Positions 8,474 through 17,720 of a stretch of DNA of 61,741 nucleotides are shown here, in pieces (positions within the stretch are counted from its first letter, which is position 1; each line of letters opens with the position of its first letter). The stretch lies in the NCBI GenBank assembly GCA_003278535.1, contig QCEG01000008.1, positions 1 to 61,741 on the forward strand. Reading direction: 5' to 3'. Both the position numbers and the translations under genes were made by a program. The notes below the pieces were generated by a model that was not told the origin of the DNA, made no database searches, and saw only the letters and a program-made list of their open reading frames with translations. The stretch comes from Prochlorococcus sp. AG-355-N18 (GTDB lineage: Bacteria > Cyanobacteriota > Cyanobacteriia > PCC-6307 > Cyanobiaceae).

Positions 8474-9517
8474 TTACCAGGGATCGTCAATTTCAAACTT
8501 TTCTGATTTTTTATTATCTTGAACTAAATTTTGTTCATCTATTGGTTCAATATCTAAGGTTTCAGCTGCATTTTGAATTGGTCTTTTCGAAGCTAAATTA
8601 GTAGTTGATTGTTTCTTTAGCTTAAAATCAATATTGTTTTTTTCATCTATTTGATTAACACTATTTTGATTCTCGATCTGATCAGAATCATCATTATCCA
8701 TGTATAACTTTTTTCTGTTATTTATTTCCTCTGCAGAACCCTTTATTTCAACATATTCAAGTTCATCTTCATAAGCATCTTCATAAGCATCTTGTTCAAC
8801 AACTTCTTCATATTCCTCGACCAAATTGTTTTGCTGTTCTGATTCAGAACCTGAAAGTAACTGATTCTCAACAGGTACAAGATTTGCTGAGTATCCATTA
8901 ACTTCCCTTTCATCCCATGAAGAACCCCCGACTCCAAGTTTCTCAAGTAGTCCACTACTTAGTTGCTTCAATTTCTCTTCAGCACCTTCATAAACAATAA
9001 TCCTATCGGTACCACTACTTACAATTTCCTCAACAGGTATTTCCCAAGTACTTAAAACTCCCTCGCCTAAAAGCGGAACACCAACAGCACCCATAACAAG
9101 AGATATCAAATCCCCAGTCTCTATATCAAAAGAAAAGCCAAGAACTCTTCCCAGAAGTTGTCCAGATTCTGTAATCACTTGACAATTAATTACCTTCCCA
9201 TACCTTTCTGGAGAAAAACTTTCACTCAAAGAATCTAGAGAGTCAACTAATATGACATCTCCAACTTGCTTTATACTTTCTAAAGGCATCCATTTTGGCA
9301 AACCTGGTAAAAATCTTGTAAGTGGATTATCTCTTAGTCCCAAAGCGACCACCTCTCTTCTATCAATATCAACAACAACTTCGCCAACTACTCCTAGCCG
9401 CCTTCCAGTATCAGTAGTTATCACTTGTGTTCCCATTAATTCTGACCTTAACCATAAACGTTCACTAGGAACCGAGTTAGGGAGATTCTTATTAGCAGAT
9501 GTGTTAGACAAGCTCAT
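8474..9517 (-). CDS. PRC-barrel domain protein
   Basis: A 347-aa protein. Two PRC-barrel-like beta-barrel repeats are visible at about residues 20-85 (LWLRSELMGTQVITTDTGRR) and 100-175 (VITESGQLLGRVLGFSFDIE). The C-terminal half (about 200-347) is acidic, Asn/Gln/Glu-rich and likely disordered. PRC barrels bind protein or RNA partners, as in RimM or photosynthetic reaction centre H subunits; the role here is not known. It lies 45 bp downstream of smc on the same strand. Confidence 0.82.
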   Translation of the reverse strand: MSLSNTSANKNLPNSVPSERLWLRSELMGTQVITTDTGRRLGVVGEVVVDIDRREVVALGLRDNPLTRFLPGLPKWMPLESIKQVGDVILVDSLDSLSESFSPERYGKVINCQVITESGQLLGRVLGFSFDIETGDLISLVMGAVGVPLLGEGVLSTWEIPVEEIVSSGTDRIIVYEGAEEKLKQLSSGLLEKLGVGGSSWDEREVNGYSANLVPVENQLLSGSESEQQNNLVEEYEEVVEQDAYEDAYEDELEYVEIKGSAEEINNRKKLYMDNDDSDQIENQNSVNQIDEKNNIDFKLKKQSTTNLASKRPIQNAAETLDIEPIDEQNLVQDNKKSEKFEIDDPW

Positions 9518-9562
9518 AAATTTCTTTTTATCATTCTGACGTATAAATTTAAAAAAGTGTGT

Positions 9563-12500
9563 TTATGCAGCATTTGGTAACCCAAGAACTTGAGTATTAG
9601 CACCTCTTGCTTGCGCAACCCCAATTGTTCGTTCAGATGCACTAATCATAGGCCTTCTATGACTTACGACTATAAATTGAGCATTTGATGACTGATTTGA
9701 TATTAGTTTTGACAACCTTTCAACATTAATACCATCTAAAAAACTATCAACCTCGTCTAATGCATAAAAAGGTGAAGGCTTATACTTTTGCAAAGCAAAT
9801 AAAAAACTTAAAGCAGTTAACGATTTTTCACCACCTGACATAGACGCTAATCTTCTGACATTTTTCCCCTTGGGATGAGCCACTAAAGTTAATCCTCCTT
9901 CTAAAGGAGAATTAGGATTTTCAAGTTGAAGAAATCCATCTCCATCAGATAAATTTGCAAAAATTTCTCTAAAATGTACATCAACTTGTGTAAATGCTTG
10001 CATAAAAGCTTCTTGACGCATTGTAGATACAGTTTCTATTCTCAGCAATAATTCAGATCTTTCATTAGATAGAATTTCTAATTTTTCTCGCAAACCATTT
10101 AATCTCTCAATTAATTCTTCTAGTTCATCAAGAGCCAACATATTGACAGGTTCTAAGCTTTCTAGTTTTGCATTTATAATCAAAATTTCTGATTGCAAAG
10201 ATTCAAGACTCTTCCCTTCATATTCTCCAAACTCCGGGGAAGGATTAGGTAGATCTTTTTTATAATTTTCTAATTTTATTTTCTCGCTCCTCATCTCCTC
10301 TTTAAGGGAATGCATATCCCTTTGAAGATATTCAAGCTTTAACAGATAGTTATTATATTCTTGCCTTTTATTTGAAATTGAAGAGTTTAATTCATCTCTT
10401 TTCCTTCTCAATAAACCTAAATTCTTCTCCAGAGAATTTTTTTGATTATCGAGATCTGAAAGCTCTTTTTTAAATTGATCTCTTTTTTCTATCCATTCAC
10501 TATGAGCAATTGCGAGTTGTTTAATAGATTCCTGCAAGTTTTTTTCTTGTAGTAAAGTAATTTTTAATGAATTATTGATACGTTCTTTATTTAAAGCAAA
10601 TTGATTCTTTTTATCTAGTAATGTATTTCTTTCTTTGATAAGTAATTCAAGTTTTTTATCAAGATTATTAAAATCGTCATTAAAAGCTATTAATGATAAT
10701 TTTTGATTTTTTTCATAATTTGCCTTTTGAATGGTTTGCAGTTGATCAAACTCATCGTGGTATGGCTTCAATTGATTTTTTAAATGACCTAACTCGTTAA
10801 CTAATAAATTATTAGCAGTATCAAGTTGATTTAATCTCGATTTACAATCTTCAATTCTTTGCGAGACAACTTTAAGAGAATCTTGATTTACTTCAATTTC
10901 TTTATTAAATGAGGCACAATCCTCAATTATTTGATTGCGGTTAGAATTTAACATACTAAGTCTATTATTTTTTATTATCAAATCATCATTTGACTCTTTT
11001 AAAGCTTCTTCGATAACTAATAATCTTTCTTTTATAGGACTGGAATCATCAATATCATTATTAATTCCAAACCTATAAGCCAAATCTTTATTTAACTTAC
11101 TGCCTCCTGTAATAGCTCCACTTGCTTCTAATAATTCACCACTTAAGGTAACCAACCTATTTTTTTGTGTAGATAACCTAGCTGAGGATAAGTCTGAAAA
11201 AACCATAGTATCTCCAAAAACATATCGAAAAACATCTGAATAAACTTCATCAAAAGTAATTAGATTAATAGCTTTATCAATAAATCCATTCTCCCTGTTA
11301 TTTTCAAATCTTGAAATTGCATAATTCTTTTTTTGAGTTTTAATTCTATTTAAAGGTAAAAAAGTTAATCTTCCCGCTTTCTTCTTTTTAAGAATATCAA
11401 TTGCTTTTGCAGCAATATGATCATTATCAACAACAATTTGTCCTAACCTATTTCCAGCAGCAATTTCCAATGCATATCTATTTTTCTCACTAACCTCTCC
11501 AAGTTGAGCTACATAACCATGTATACCCCCTAACCCTGCCTCTAAGAGAATTCTGAGAGCATATGAACCTCTAGATTCGTTTAAAGCTTCCTTCCTGCTT
11601 TCGAATCTAGATAAATCCTTTTCAAGCCTTAATTGCTCGTTATTTAGCCTTAATTTAGTTTTAATTAGTAAATCGATTTCATTTTTTAAAGAATTAATTT
11701 CTTCGCTATTACTTACCAAGTTTTTATTCTTTATATCAGATGTCTCTTTTTTTCTTTGATTTCCCTGAAAAAGTTTCTGCTTTTCTAAGTCTAAGGATTC
11801 GATCTGTGACAATATCTCATCTTTTTGAATATTATTTTGAATAGTTTCTTCTTCAATTTTCCTTTTTTTTATTTCCAAAGGATTAATTTGATTTTTTATA
11901 CTTTCAAGCTCAGCATTTAATTTGATACTTTGTTTTGAGAATTCTCCAGATTCTCCAGCCGCATCAGAAAGTTTTTTTCTGGATAGTTTGTGTTTTAAAG
12001 TGAGATCATCAATTTGTAAGTTCAATTGATTGAAAAAATGATCATCGAAATTTTCTTGTCTCATCTTTTCTGACTCGATTTTCCTCTTAGAAATTGCAAT
12101 TTCATCTCTCTGTTTTTGTAATTTAATACCTTCTTCTTTATTCAGAATTGATATCCTATCAAGTTCTCTCAAGCTAGAGTTAATACTTCCAATATCAGAA
12201 TTAACTTTTATCAAAGTATCCTCTCCTTTCTCCTTAAGCTCATCAACAAGTATTTTCAAAGCATCTTCTAAAACTGATATTTCTTTACTAATAGATTCCT
12301 TTTGTTTATTAAATAAGATTTTATTTTTTTCAAGTTCACTTTCTTTTTTTTCTATAGATTCAACATGCTTAACTTGTTTTTCAAAAATAAGAACTTTCTC
12401 TAATTCTATTATTTGTAATAGTTTTGCCTTTAACTCTTTATATCGCTTTGCTTTTTCACATTCTTTTTCAAGCTTATTTTTACTAGATTGCAATTCATTT

Positions 12501-13156
12501 TCTAAAATTTCACATCTTTCTTGTCTTTCGAAAACGTCATTTAATTTTGCATTAGTTTGTTCTATTCTTGTATCAAAAAGTGCGACTCCTGCTAATTCAT
12601 CAATAAGATTTCTCCTCTCCTTATTATTCATTGATACTATTCTTGTTACATCACCCTGCATAACAACATTGCTGCCCTCAGGATCAACACTGATATCTCT
12701 TAATATTCTCTGTATTTGTTGCAAGGTACATTGTTTTCCATCAGAAGTATAAGTAGAAGCATAAGAACCACCTGGCATAAGCCTTAATTTTCTAGAAACT
12801 AACCATTCTTTTTGACCTTTATTAAGGGCAATTTCTTCTTCTTCTTCTAGTTCTAAAGGCGGAAGGTCCTCTCTTGGAGACCAATCTTGAATATTAAATT
12901 TTACCGATACAGATGTTTCTGATGACTTACCCTCTTTAACTTTGGAGTTATTTATTAAATCTGGTAATCTTTCAGCCCTCATACCTCTACTATTAGCAAG
13001 ACCTAAACAAAATAAAATTCCATCTAAAATATTACTTTTCCCAGAACCGTTAGGACCCGTAACCACCGTAAAACCTTCTTCAAGAGGTATCTTTACATTT
13101 CCCCCAAAAGATTTAAAATTTTCAAACTCGACCTGATTGATATGTACCAATCTCAA
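9563..13156 (-). CDS. smc: Chromosome segregation ATPase SMC
   Basis: A 1197-aa full-length SMC. The N-terminal ATPase half carries Walker A GPNGSGKS (34-41). Long coiled coils follow (about 170-510 and 700-1030), separated by the hinge (about 545-690, GIHGYVAQLGEVSEK). The C-terminal half has the ABC signature SMSGGEKSL near 1105 and Walker B FYALDEVDSFLD near 1135. It organises and resolves sister chromosomes as a dimer. I do not see the ScpA/ScpB partners in this window. The start is TTG at 13156. Confidence 0.97.
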   Translation of the reverse strand: MRLVHINQVEFENFKSFGGNVKIPLEEGFTVVTGPNGSGKSNILDGILFCLGLANSRGMRAERLPDLINNSKVKEGKSSETSVSVKFNIQDWSPREDLPPLELEEEEEIALNKGQKEWLVSRKLRLMPGGSYASTYTSDGKQCTLQQIQRILRDISVDPEGSNVVMQGDVTRIVSMNNKERRNLIDELAGVALFDTRIEQTNAKLNDVFERQERCEILENELQSSKNKLEKECEKAKRYKELKAKLLQIIELEKVLIFEKQVKHVESIEKKESELEKNKILFNKQKESISKEISVLEDALKILVDELKEKGEDTLIKVNSDIGSINSSLRELDRISILNKEEGIKLQKQRDEIAISKRKIESEKMRQENFDDHFFNQLNLQIDDLTLKHKLSRKKLSDAAGESGEFSKQSIKLNAELESIKNQINPLEIKKRKIEEETIQNNIQKDEILSQIESLDLEKQKLFQGNQRKKETSDIKNKNLVSNSEEINSLKNEIDLLIKTKLRLNNEQLRLEKDLSRFESRKEALNESRGSYALRILLEAGLGGIHGYVAQLGEVSEKNRYALEIAAGNRLGQIVVDNDHIAAKAIDILKKKKAGRLTFLPLNRIKTQKKNYAISRFENNRENGFIDKAINLITFDEVYSDVFRYVFGDTMVFSDLSSARLSTQKNRLVTLSGELLEASGAITGGSKLNKDLAYRFGINNDIDDSSPIKERLLVIEEALKESNDDLIIKNNRLSMLNSNRNQIIEDCASFNKEIEVNQDSLKVVSQRIEDCKSRLNQLDTANNLLVNELGHLKNQLKPYHDEFDQLQTIQKANYEKNQKLSLIAFNDDFNNLDKKLELLIKERNTLLDKKNQFALNKERINNSLKITLLQEKNLQESIKQLAIAHSEWIEKRDQFKKELSDLDNQKNSLEKNLGLLRRKRDELNSSISNKRQEYNNYLLKLEYLQRDMHSLKEEMRSEKIKLENYKKDLPNPSPEFGEYEGKSLESLQSEILIINAKLESLEPVNMLALDELEELIERLNGLREKLEILSNERSELLLRIETVSTMRQEAFMQAFTQVDVHFREIFANLSDGDGFLQLENPNSPLEGGLTLVAHPKGKNVRRLASMSGGEKSLTALSFLFALQKYKPSPFYALDEVDSFLDGINVERLSKLISNQSSNAQFIVVSHRRPMISASERTIGVAQARGANTQVLGLPNAA

Positions 13157-13232
13157 GTCTCAATAGCTAAATAAGAATAACTAATTTGCAAAAATTCTCA
13201 ATAGGAATATTACGTTTATTTATAAATGAATA

Positions 13233-13595
13233 TTAATAACTTTTGCCCAATCTGCAAAAATTACCCGAAATTTCAAACAAGCCATAAAGAAGTTCACCAT
13301 CCAAAATGAATCTATAATGTTCAGAGTCCAATTTATCAGAAACACTTTTAAATATTCCATGATCAATTCTTTTTACAAACCCTCTATTATCAGAAAGTTC
13401 ATGTTCTATCCTAGATAACCATACAAGTCTATGATTTGGCTGCTTAATAATTTCTATAGAAGCTTGATTTAACAAAGGTAGTTTAAAAAATTTCCAAGTT
13501 AAACAATCTATGCCATTTTCAACAAGAAAATCATAATGAATATCGAACGAGTTAAAGGAATAAACTTTATGTTCAAGCAAAACCCATTTATTCAT
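13233..13595 (-). CDS. Conserved small protein, possibly related to the LigD phosphoesterase fold
   Basis: A 120-aa protein. The pattern KWVLLEHKVYSF...DIHYDFLVE, then CLTWKFFKLP, then HRLVWLSRIEHELSDNRGFV resembles the HYDLLLE...W.P..HR...RG layout seen in the 3'-phosphoesterase part of LigD-like proteins and in short cyanobacterial homologues. The metal-binding His residues cannot be confirmed by eye. The start is ATG. It stands 77 bp upstream of smc on the same strand. Confidence 0.6.
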   Translation of the reverse strand: MNKWVLLEHKVYSFNSFDIHYDFLVENGIDCLTWKFFKLPLLNQASIEIIKQPNHRLVWLSRIEHELSDNRGFVKRIDHGIFKSVSDKLDSEHYRFILDGELLYGLFEISGNFCRLGKSY

Positions 13596-13678
13596 TATCT
13601 AATTAATAAATAAACCGAATCTATTTTCAAAACAAAGTTGAGATAAAGATATATTTTATTAAAGATGGTTCCTGTTAT

Positions 13679-13816
13679 TTAATTACCTGCATCAGGTACA
13701 AATCTTAAAGCAATGAATAGCAAACTTCCAGCTCCAGCAATAGCTGCAGCTACTAATCCAAAATCTGTAGGGATTGTGCGTGATGCAAAAATTAATGATG
13801 CAAATGTAATATCCAT
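13679..13816 (-). CDS. 45-aa single-span membrane protein of unknown function
   Basis: ATG at 13814-13816 to TAA at 13679-13681 gives 45 codons. The product is a short amphipathic start (MDITFASLIFASRT), then a Gly/Ala-rich helix (GLVAAAIAGAGSLLFIAL, about residues 20-37) and the tail RFVPDAGN. Size and composition resemble small thylakoid subunits (Psb, Psa, Pet or Ndh families), but I could not match it to PetM, PsaI, PsaM, PsbM or PsbY. It is alone on its transcript between the 120-aa gene and the divergent 14006 gene. Confidence 0.6.
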   Translation of the reverse strand: MDITFASLIFASRTIPTDFGLVAAAIAGAGSLLFIALRFVPDAGN

Positions 13817-14005
13817 GATGAAATTTAAACTCAATTTAATAAATTCAGTAATAGCTTAACAAAACCTTCTTGCAGAACAGAGTAGATAAATAAAATGTAA
13901 ATAAACTTTTATATGTTTTTATTCTATATAAATCGAACAATTCTTTAGATAAGGGTTCCAAATTAAGAAAATAGGGTCTAATCTTAAAATAAATAATTTT
14001 AAATA

Positions 14006-14467
14006 ATGGAGACTTACCATCCTCCCAAAGAAGTAGAAGAAAAAGAAAATAACTCTGATCTTCCTGAAAAAGAAGTTATTTCGGAAAAATGGTTACTTGA
14101 AAAAATTGACAGTTTAATACCTTTAATAAAAGAAAAATGGCCTAACATTGCACAACAAACCCTTGAAGCCACAAAAGGGAGTATTAATGATTTAGTTGAA
14201 GTAATAGCTAGCCATAGTGGAACCTCAGTAATTGGAACAAAAAGCCAACTATTTGAAATCATTGATTCAATAAGAGAAAACAATTGGGAAATATCAGAAA
14301 AAATTGAACCTATCGAAAGTCAATTAGAAGAATTATTAGAAGAACTTAACAATACACTTAGACCAAAAATAGAAAATCCAATAAGAAAAAAACCACTATT
14401 ATCTATTGCTATTGCGGCTGGTATTGGTTTACTAATAGGGACTCTCCTTAACAGTGGCAGAAAATAA
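14006..14467 (+). CDS. ElaB/YqjD-like tail-anchored protein
   Basis: A 153-aa protein: acidic, helical residues 1-125 followed by a C-terminal glycine-containing membrane helix (SIAIAAGIGLLIGTLL, about 132-148). That layout, and the fact that the next gene encodes a YqjE/holin-like protein overlapping by 14 bp, resembles the enterobacterial yqjD-yqjE pair, whose products are membrane-anchored and include a ribosome-associated protein. The relation is by layout; sequence similarity is not obvious. Confidence 0.65.
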   Translation: METYHPPKEVEEKENNSDLPEKEVISEKWLLEKIDSLIPLIKEKWPNIAQQTLEATKGSINDLVEVIASHSGTSVIGTKSQLFEIIDSIRENNWEISEKIEPIESQLEELLEELNNTLRPKIENPIRKKPLLSIAIAAGIGLLIGTLLNSGRK

Positions 14468-14855
14468 TATGGAAAAACCAAAAAAGAAAAACTTAGCAAG
14501 TACCGCCTCGAGAATTTCAGCAATCGCAAGTTCAGTGATGGATTTGCATGTAAGAATAGCTCTTCAAGAAGTAGATAGAGAAAAAAGAAGATTAATTAGT
14601 GGTGGAATATTTTTGGCAATGGGCAGTACATTATTATTAATAGTACTAATTTGCATCCATGTTATTTTTTATCTTTTTCTAACTAAATATAATAACTGGA
14701 ATATTGAATATAATTTATTACTCATAATATTTATCGATTTATTTCTTGCAGGCTTAAGTTTGAAGCTTGGAGGAAAATTAGCTAAAGGACCTTATCTTCC
14801 TCAAACATTAGAGGGTTTAGGGAAGACAACAAAGGCAGTTTTAGGTAAAAAATAA
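14454..14855 (+). CDS. Phage-holin-superfamily (YqjE/DUF1469-like) membrane protein
   Basis: A 133-aa protein with a basic N-terminus, an amphipathic helix (about 20-48) and two membrane helices (about 52-75 and 85-105). This is the arrangement of the YqjE/DUF1469 family, wrongly named holin in many annotations. The start may be GTG 14454, overlapping the previous gene by 14 bp, or ATG 14469. Translational coupling with the upstream tail-anchored protein is likely. The stop is 1 bp from the end of the convergent methyltransferase gene. Confidence 0.7.
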   Translation: MAENNMEKPKKKNLASTASRISAIASSVMDLHVRIALQEVDREKRRLISGGIFLAMGSTLLLIVLICIHVIFYLFLTKYNNWNIEYNLLLIIFIDLFLAGLSLKLGGKLAKGPYLPQTLEGLGKTTKAVLGKK

Positions 14856-14856
14856 A

Positions 14857-15981
14857 TTACCTTATTAAGTACTTTATCCATCTACAATCTATTCCCCCAT
14901 TGCTAACGGGAATTTTCAATGAAGATTTCATTTTCAAATGTTTTGTTAGTTTTGGATTTCCACTTAGCAGCCAAAATTCCCAACCTGAAAAATTGTTCTT
15001 TAGGAAGATTCCCATTTGTTCATATAAACAAATCAATTGATTTTCATCGCCTAATTTTTTGCCGTATGGAGGATTACATATGATTATCCCAGGCGTGCAA
15101 CTTAATTGGAGTGCTAAAAAATCATTATTTATAAGCTCAATATAATTTTCGAGTCCAGCTAATGATATGTTTAAATTCGCCTGCTCAAAAACCTTTTTAT
15201 TAATTTCACACCCTATTATTGTTGGTAATTTTTCATAATTTATAATTTTATTTTTTGCCTTATTTTTTTCATTAAGATAAAGATCTTTCCTAAAGTCCAA
15301 CCAATTCTCAAAAAGATATACTTGATCAATATTTATGGGAACTCCAAGTAATTGGTTGACTGCCTCAATTAAAAAAGTACCCGAGCCACACATAAAATCT
15401 ATTAATGGAACTTTGCCATTCCATTGAGTCATATTTATCAACCCAGAAGCTAAATTTTCTTTTAATGGAGCATTTCCAATTGCGGGTCTATAGCCTCTTT
15501 TGTGTAAGCTTTCTACGCTGCTTTGAAAACTGAGAATTGCCTTATTATTATTTAAATGCAGATGAATTATAAAATCAGGATTATCTAGAGAAATATTTGA
15601 TCTTTTATTCCAAACTGCCTGTTGCAAATCAGTTATAGAATTTTTTACTTCAAGAGCTGTGAAGTGAGTATGACTTAAAGAAGATGTTCTCCCAGTTACT
15701 TGAACATTAAACGTTTTATCAAAGTGCAACCAATTTAACCAATCAAATGAGTCTCTAACCCCCGCATATAAAGATTGCCTGTCATAGCAATTAAAACTTG
15801 CAATTTCTCTATAAAAACGAAAAGCTAATCTGGAGTAGAAATGAACTCTATAAAAAGTTTCAAAATCACATTCAAAATTAATAAATCTTTTATAGGTATT
15901 TATATTAAAGCCGCCTAAATTTGAAATTTCTTCTGCTAAAGATTTCTCTAGTCCCTCTGGAGATGATGCCACTACATTCAT
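14857..15981 (-). CDS. THUMP/UPF0020 family RNA (guanine-N2) methyltransferase
   Basis: A 374-aa protein with the RlmL-N-terminal-half layout: a ferredoxin-like/THUMP region (about 1-155), then a Rossmann methyltransferase with motif I DFMCGSGTFLIEA (near 194-206) and catalytic NPPYG (near 303-307). E. coli RlmL methylates G2445 of 23S rRNA, and the NPPY motif fits exocyclic N2 or N6 amino methylation. Older annotations call such genes DNA adenine methylases; rRNA is the better guess. The start is ATG. Confidence 0.85.
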   Translation of the reverse strand: MNVVASSPEGLEKSLAEEISNLGGFNINTYKRFINFECDFETFYRVHFYSRLAFRFYREIASFNCYDRQSLYAGVRDSFDWLNWLHFDKTFNVQVTGRTSSLSHTHFTALEVKNSITDLQQAVWNKRSNISLDNPDFIIHLHLNNNKAILSFQSSVESLHKRGYRPAIGNAPLKENLASGLINMTQWNGKVPLIDFMCGSGTFLIEAVNQLLGVPINIDQVYLFENWLDFRKDLYLNEKNKAKNKIINYEKLPTIIGCEINKKVFEQANLNISLAGLENYIELINNDFLALQLSCTPGIIICNPPYGKKLGDENQLICLYEQMGIFLKNNFSGWEFWLLSGNPKLTKHLKMKSSLKIPVSNGGIDCRWIKYLIR

Positions 15982-16041
15982 ATACGATAAAACTTAGTAA
16001 AAAAACTATTCAATAACCATTTTGCCTGTCAGAATATAAAT

Positions 16042-16309
16042 GTCCAATTGGACTAGGTGATCTCAACCGATGTTTCGGACAGCGGTTCGATTCCGCTCAA
16101 CTCCACTATTTGGGGTTGTAATGGTTTCGACGGGGCATAAGGAAGGTGACTGAAGCCGGCTCGGTTAGAGCAAAAACACAAATGCTAACAAAATCGTTAG
16201 TTTCTCCCGTCAAACAGCACCAGTTGCTGCTTGATCCTAAAGGAGATGGGGTTATATCAGCCTTATCAACCAAATGATACGAGGAGTCTGGAAGGACTCC
16301 ACTTTTTTT
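16042..16309 (+). ncRNA. ssrA: tmRNA, permuted two-piece form
   Basis: Rescues stalled ribosomes. The acceptor piece comes first: T-arm AGCGG-TTCGATT-CCGCT (16081-16097) and 3' strand CAACTCC plus A (16098-16105). The coding piece begins GGGGTTG at 16112, which pairs with CAACTCC, and continues TAATGGTTTCGACGGGG. The tag-encoding stretch reads from GCT AAC to TGA and predicts ANKIVSFSRQTAPVAA. The order acceptor-then-coding is the circular permutation known for alpha-cyanobacteria; removal of the few bases between (16106-16111) leaves two RNAs. A TATAAA at 16036-16041 may be the -10 box. The exact 5' end is uncertain. Confidence 0.95.
16283..16309 (+). terminator. Rho-independent terminator of ssrA
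   Basis: GGAGTC (16283-16288) pairs with GACTCC (16295-16300) around a 6-nt loop and is followed by ACTTTTTTT. Confidence 0.85.
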
Positions 16310-16461
16310 AATAACTAAGAAGTTGTAATAGATAATTTATTAGTGTGTAAATATTGCTGCAAATGCTTGTATTAAAAAGAATTTTTTTAATTTTATAAGT
16401 ATAAATACTGGGAAGATAAGTTTTAAATTAATTTATCTTATTAAAAATCGAATCTTGCAAA

Positions 16462-16599
16462 ATGGAATCTAATAAAAAACTGAATGACTTGATAATAAAT
16501 CTAAAACCAAAAGTTATTAGATTCACTGGCGAAAAATTTCCCAATGAACTATGGAATAGTGGTTGTCAAATTAAAAAAAATAAGAAAATATCTAGCTAA
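16462..16599 (+). CDS. 45-aa basic protein of unknown function
   Basis: ATG 16462 to TAA 16597-16599. The product begins MESNKKLNDLIINLKPKVI, continues RFTGEKFPNELWN and ends in a Lys-rich tail. It is not hydrophobic. Base composition and the orderly helix-like start make it look coding rather than random. It is isolated: 152 bp after the ssrA terminator and convergent with the aldo/keto reductase. I see no homologue I can name. Confidence 0.5.
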   Translation: MESNKKLNDLIINLKPKVIRFTGEKFPNELWNSGCQIKKNKKISS

Positions 16600-16607
16600 A
16601 AATTTAA

Positions 16608-17570
16608 TTAAATACTTGAAAAAGGATTTTTAGGCATTTTTTTTAAACATTTTTTTGACAATTCCTGAAGTACTTTAAATTCACTTTTATTTAAATTCCA
16701 CTTGAATACATTCGATACATCTATAACTTGAGATTTTTTTCGCATTCCAACGAGCGGAATAGCTCCTTGATAACAACACCAATTAATTGCTACTTGCGCT
16801 TGGGAAACTGATCTTTGATTTGCAATTCTTTTTAAACACCTCCGCAATTCATATGTTGGTTTTTTATAGTTTTCAAATAATGCATTGCGAATAAAACTTT
16901 TTTCTTTATTTTGTTCTTTATCTGGATCAATACAAAGTATTCCAAAGGACAAGGGACTATAAGCAAAAAAATCAATATTATTTTCGTCGCAAATTTTTTT
17001 TACCTGATATTGTTTGCTTAAATCGGGAGCAAGCAAAGAAAACTGTATTTGAACACTCTTTAAGCTCTGATCTCTTTTTGCTAAGAAATTAATTAATTTC
17101 ATCAATCTTTTAGGGCCTATATTTGATAAACCTATTTGAAAATCAAAGCCTTCATCTTTTAAATCGCAAAGATTATTCAACAGCCCTAATTCCTGCCAGG
17201 GATTGTATTTTGCAGTTGACCAATGTAATTGCACTATATCTAATTTGTTATTAAGTCTTTCTAAACTTTTCAAAAAAGGTTTATTAAAACCTCTGTTACC
17301 TATTCTCCATGGATACGGTGCAAGTTTGGTTGCTACTTGAATTCTTTTTTTCTTCGCTGAAGGAGTATTTAGTAAAAATTTTCCTATCAACAATTCACTT
17401 CTACCCTGAAGATTCCCAGTACCGTAAGAATCTGCAGTATCGATTAGATCGAAACCTCTTCGTAAAGCTTCATTATATGTCTCACGTAAATCATCGTCAT
17501 TTGTAGATTGGTAATTCCAGAAAAGCTTATTTCCCCAAGACCACGTACCTAATCCAATTCTTTTCTTCAC
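16608..17570 (-). CDS. Aldo/keto reductase
   Basis: A 320-aa NADPH-dependent oxidoreductase with a TIM barrel. The catalytic tetrad is visible: Asp44 and Tyr49 (DTADSYG), Lys82 (ATKLAP) and His116 (QLHWS). The start GLGTWSWGN and the C-terminal IPLVGMRKKSQV fit the family. It belongs to the cyanobacterial group near the plant-type AKRs; the substrate is unknown. The start is GTG. Confidence 0.92.
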   Translation of the reverse strand: MKKRIGLGTWSWGNKLFWNYQSTNDDDLRETYNEALRRGFDLIDTADSYGTGNLQGRSELLIGKFLLNTPSAKKKRIQVATKLAPYPWRIGNRGFNKPFLKSLERLNNKLDIVQLHWSTAKYNPWQELGLLNNLCDLKDEGFDFQIGLSNIGPKRLMKLINFLAKRDQSLKSVQIQFSLLAPDLSKQYQVKKICDENNIDFFAYSPLSFGILCIDPDKEQNKEKSFIRNALFENYKKPTYELRRCLKRIANQRSVSQAQVAINWCCYQGAIPLVGMRKKSQVIDVSNVFKWNLNKSEFKVLQELSKKCLKKMPKNPFSSI

Positions 17571-17720
17571 TAGCCAATTTAAATAAGCAACTTTATAAGG
17601 TTATCTAAAAATATTAACTTCTTTAAAATATTTCAAAAAATAAGTTTTAAAGCATTAACAAACAATTTCTCTTGACATTAAGAAATTATTCTCCAAAGTA
17701 AGAGAAATAAAATTAAAAAA

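Noticed and set aside
13679..13816. Identification of the 45-aa peptide as PetM or PsaM
   Set aside because: The residues do not match those families as I remember them; left unnamed.
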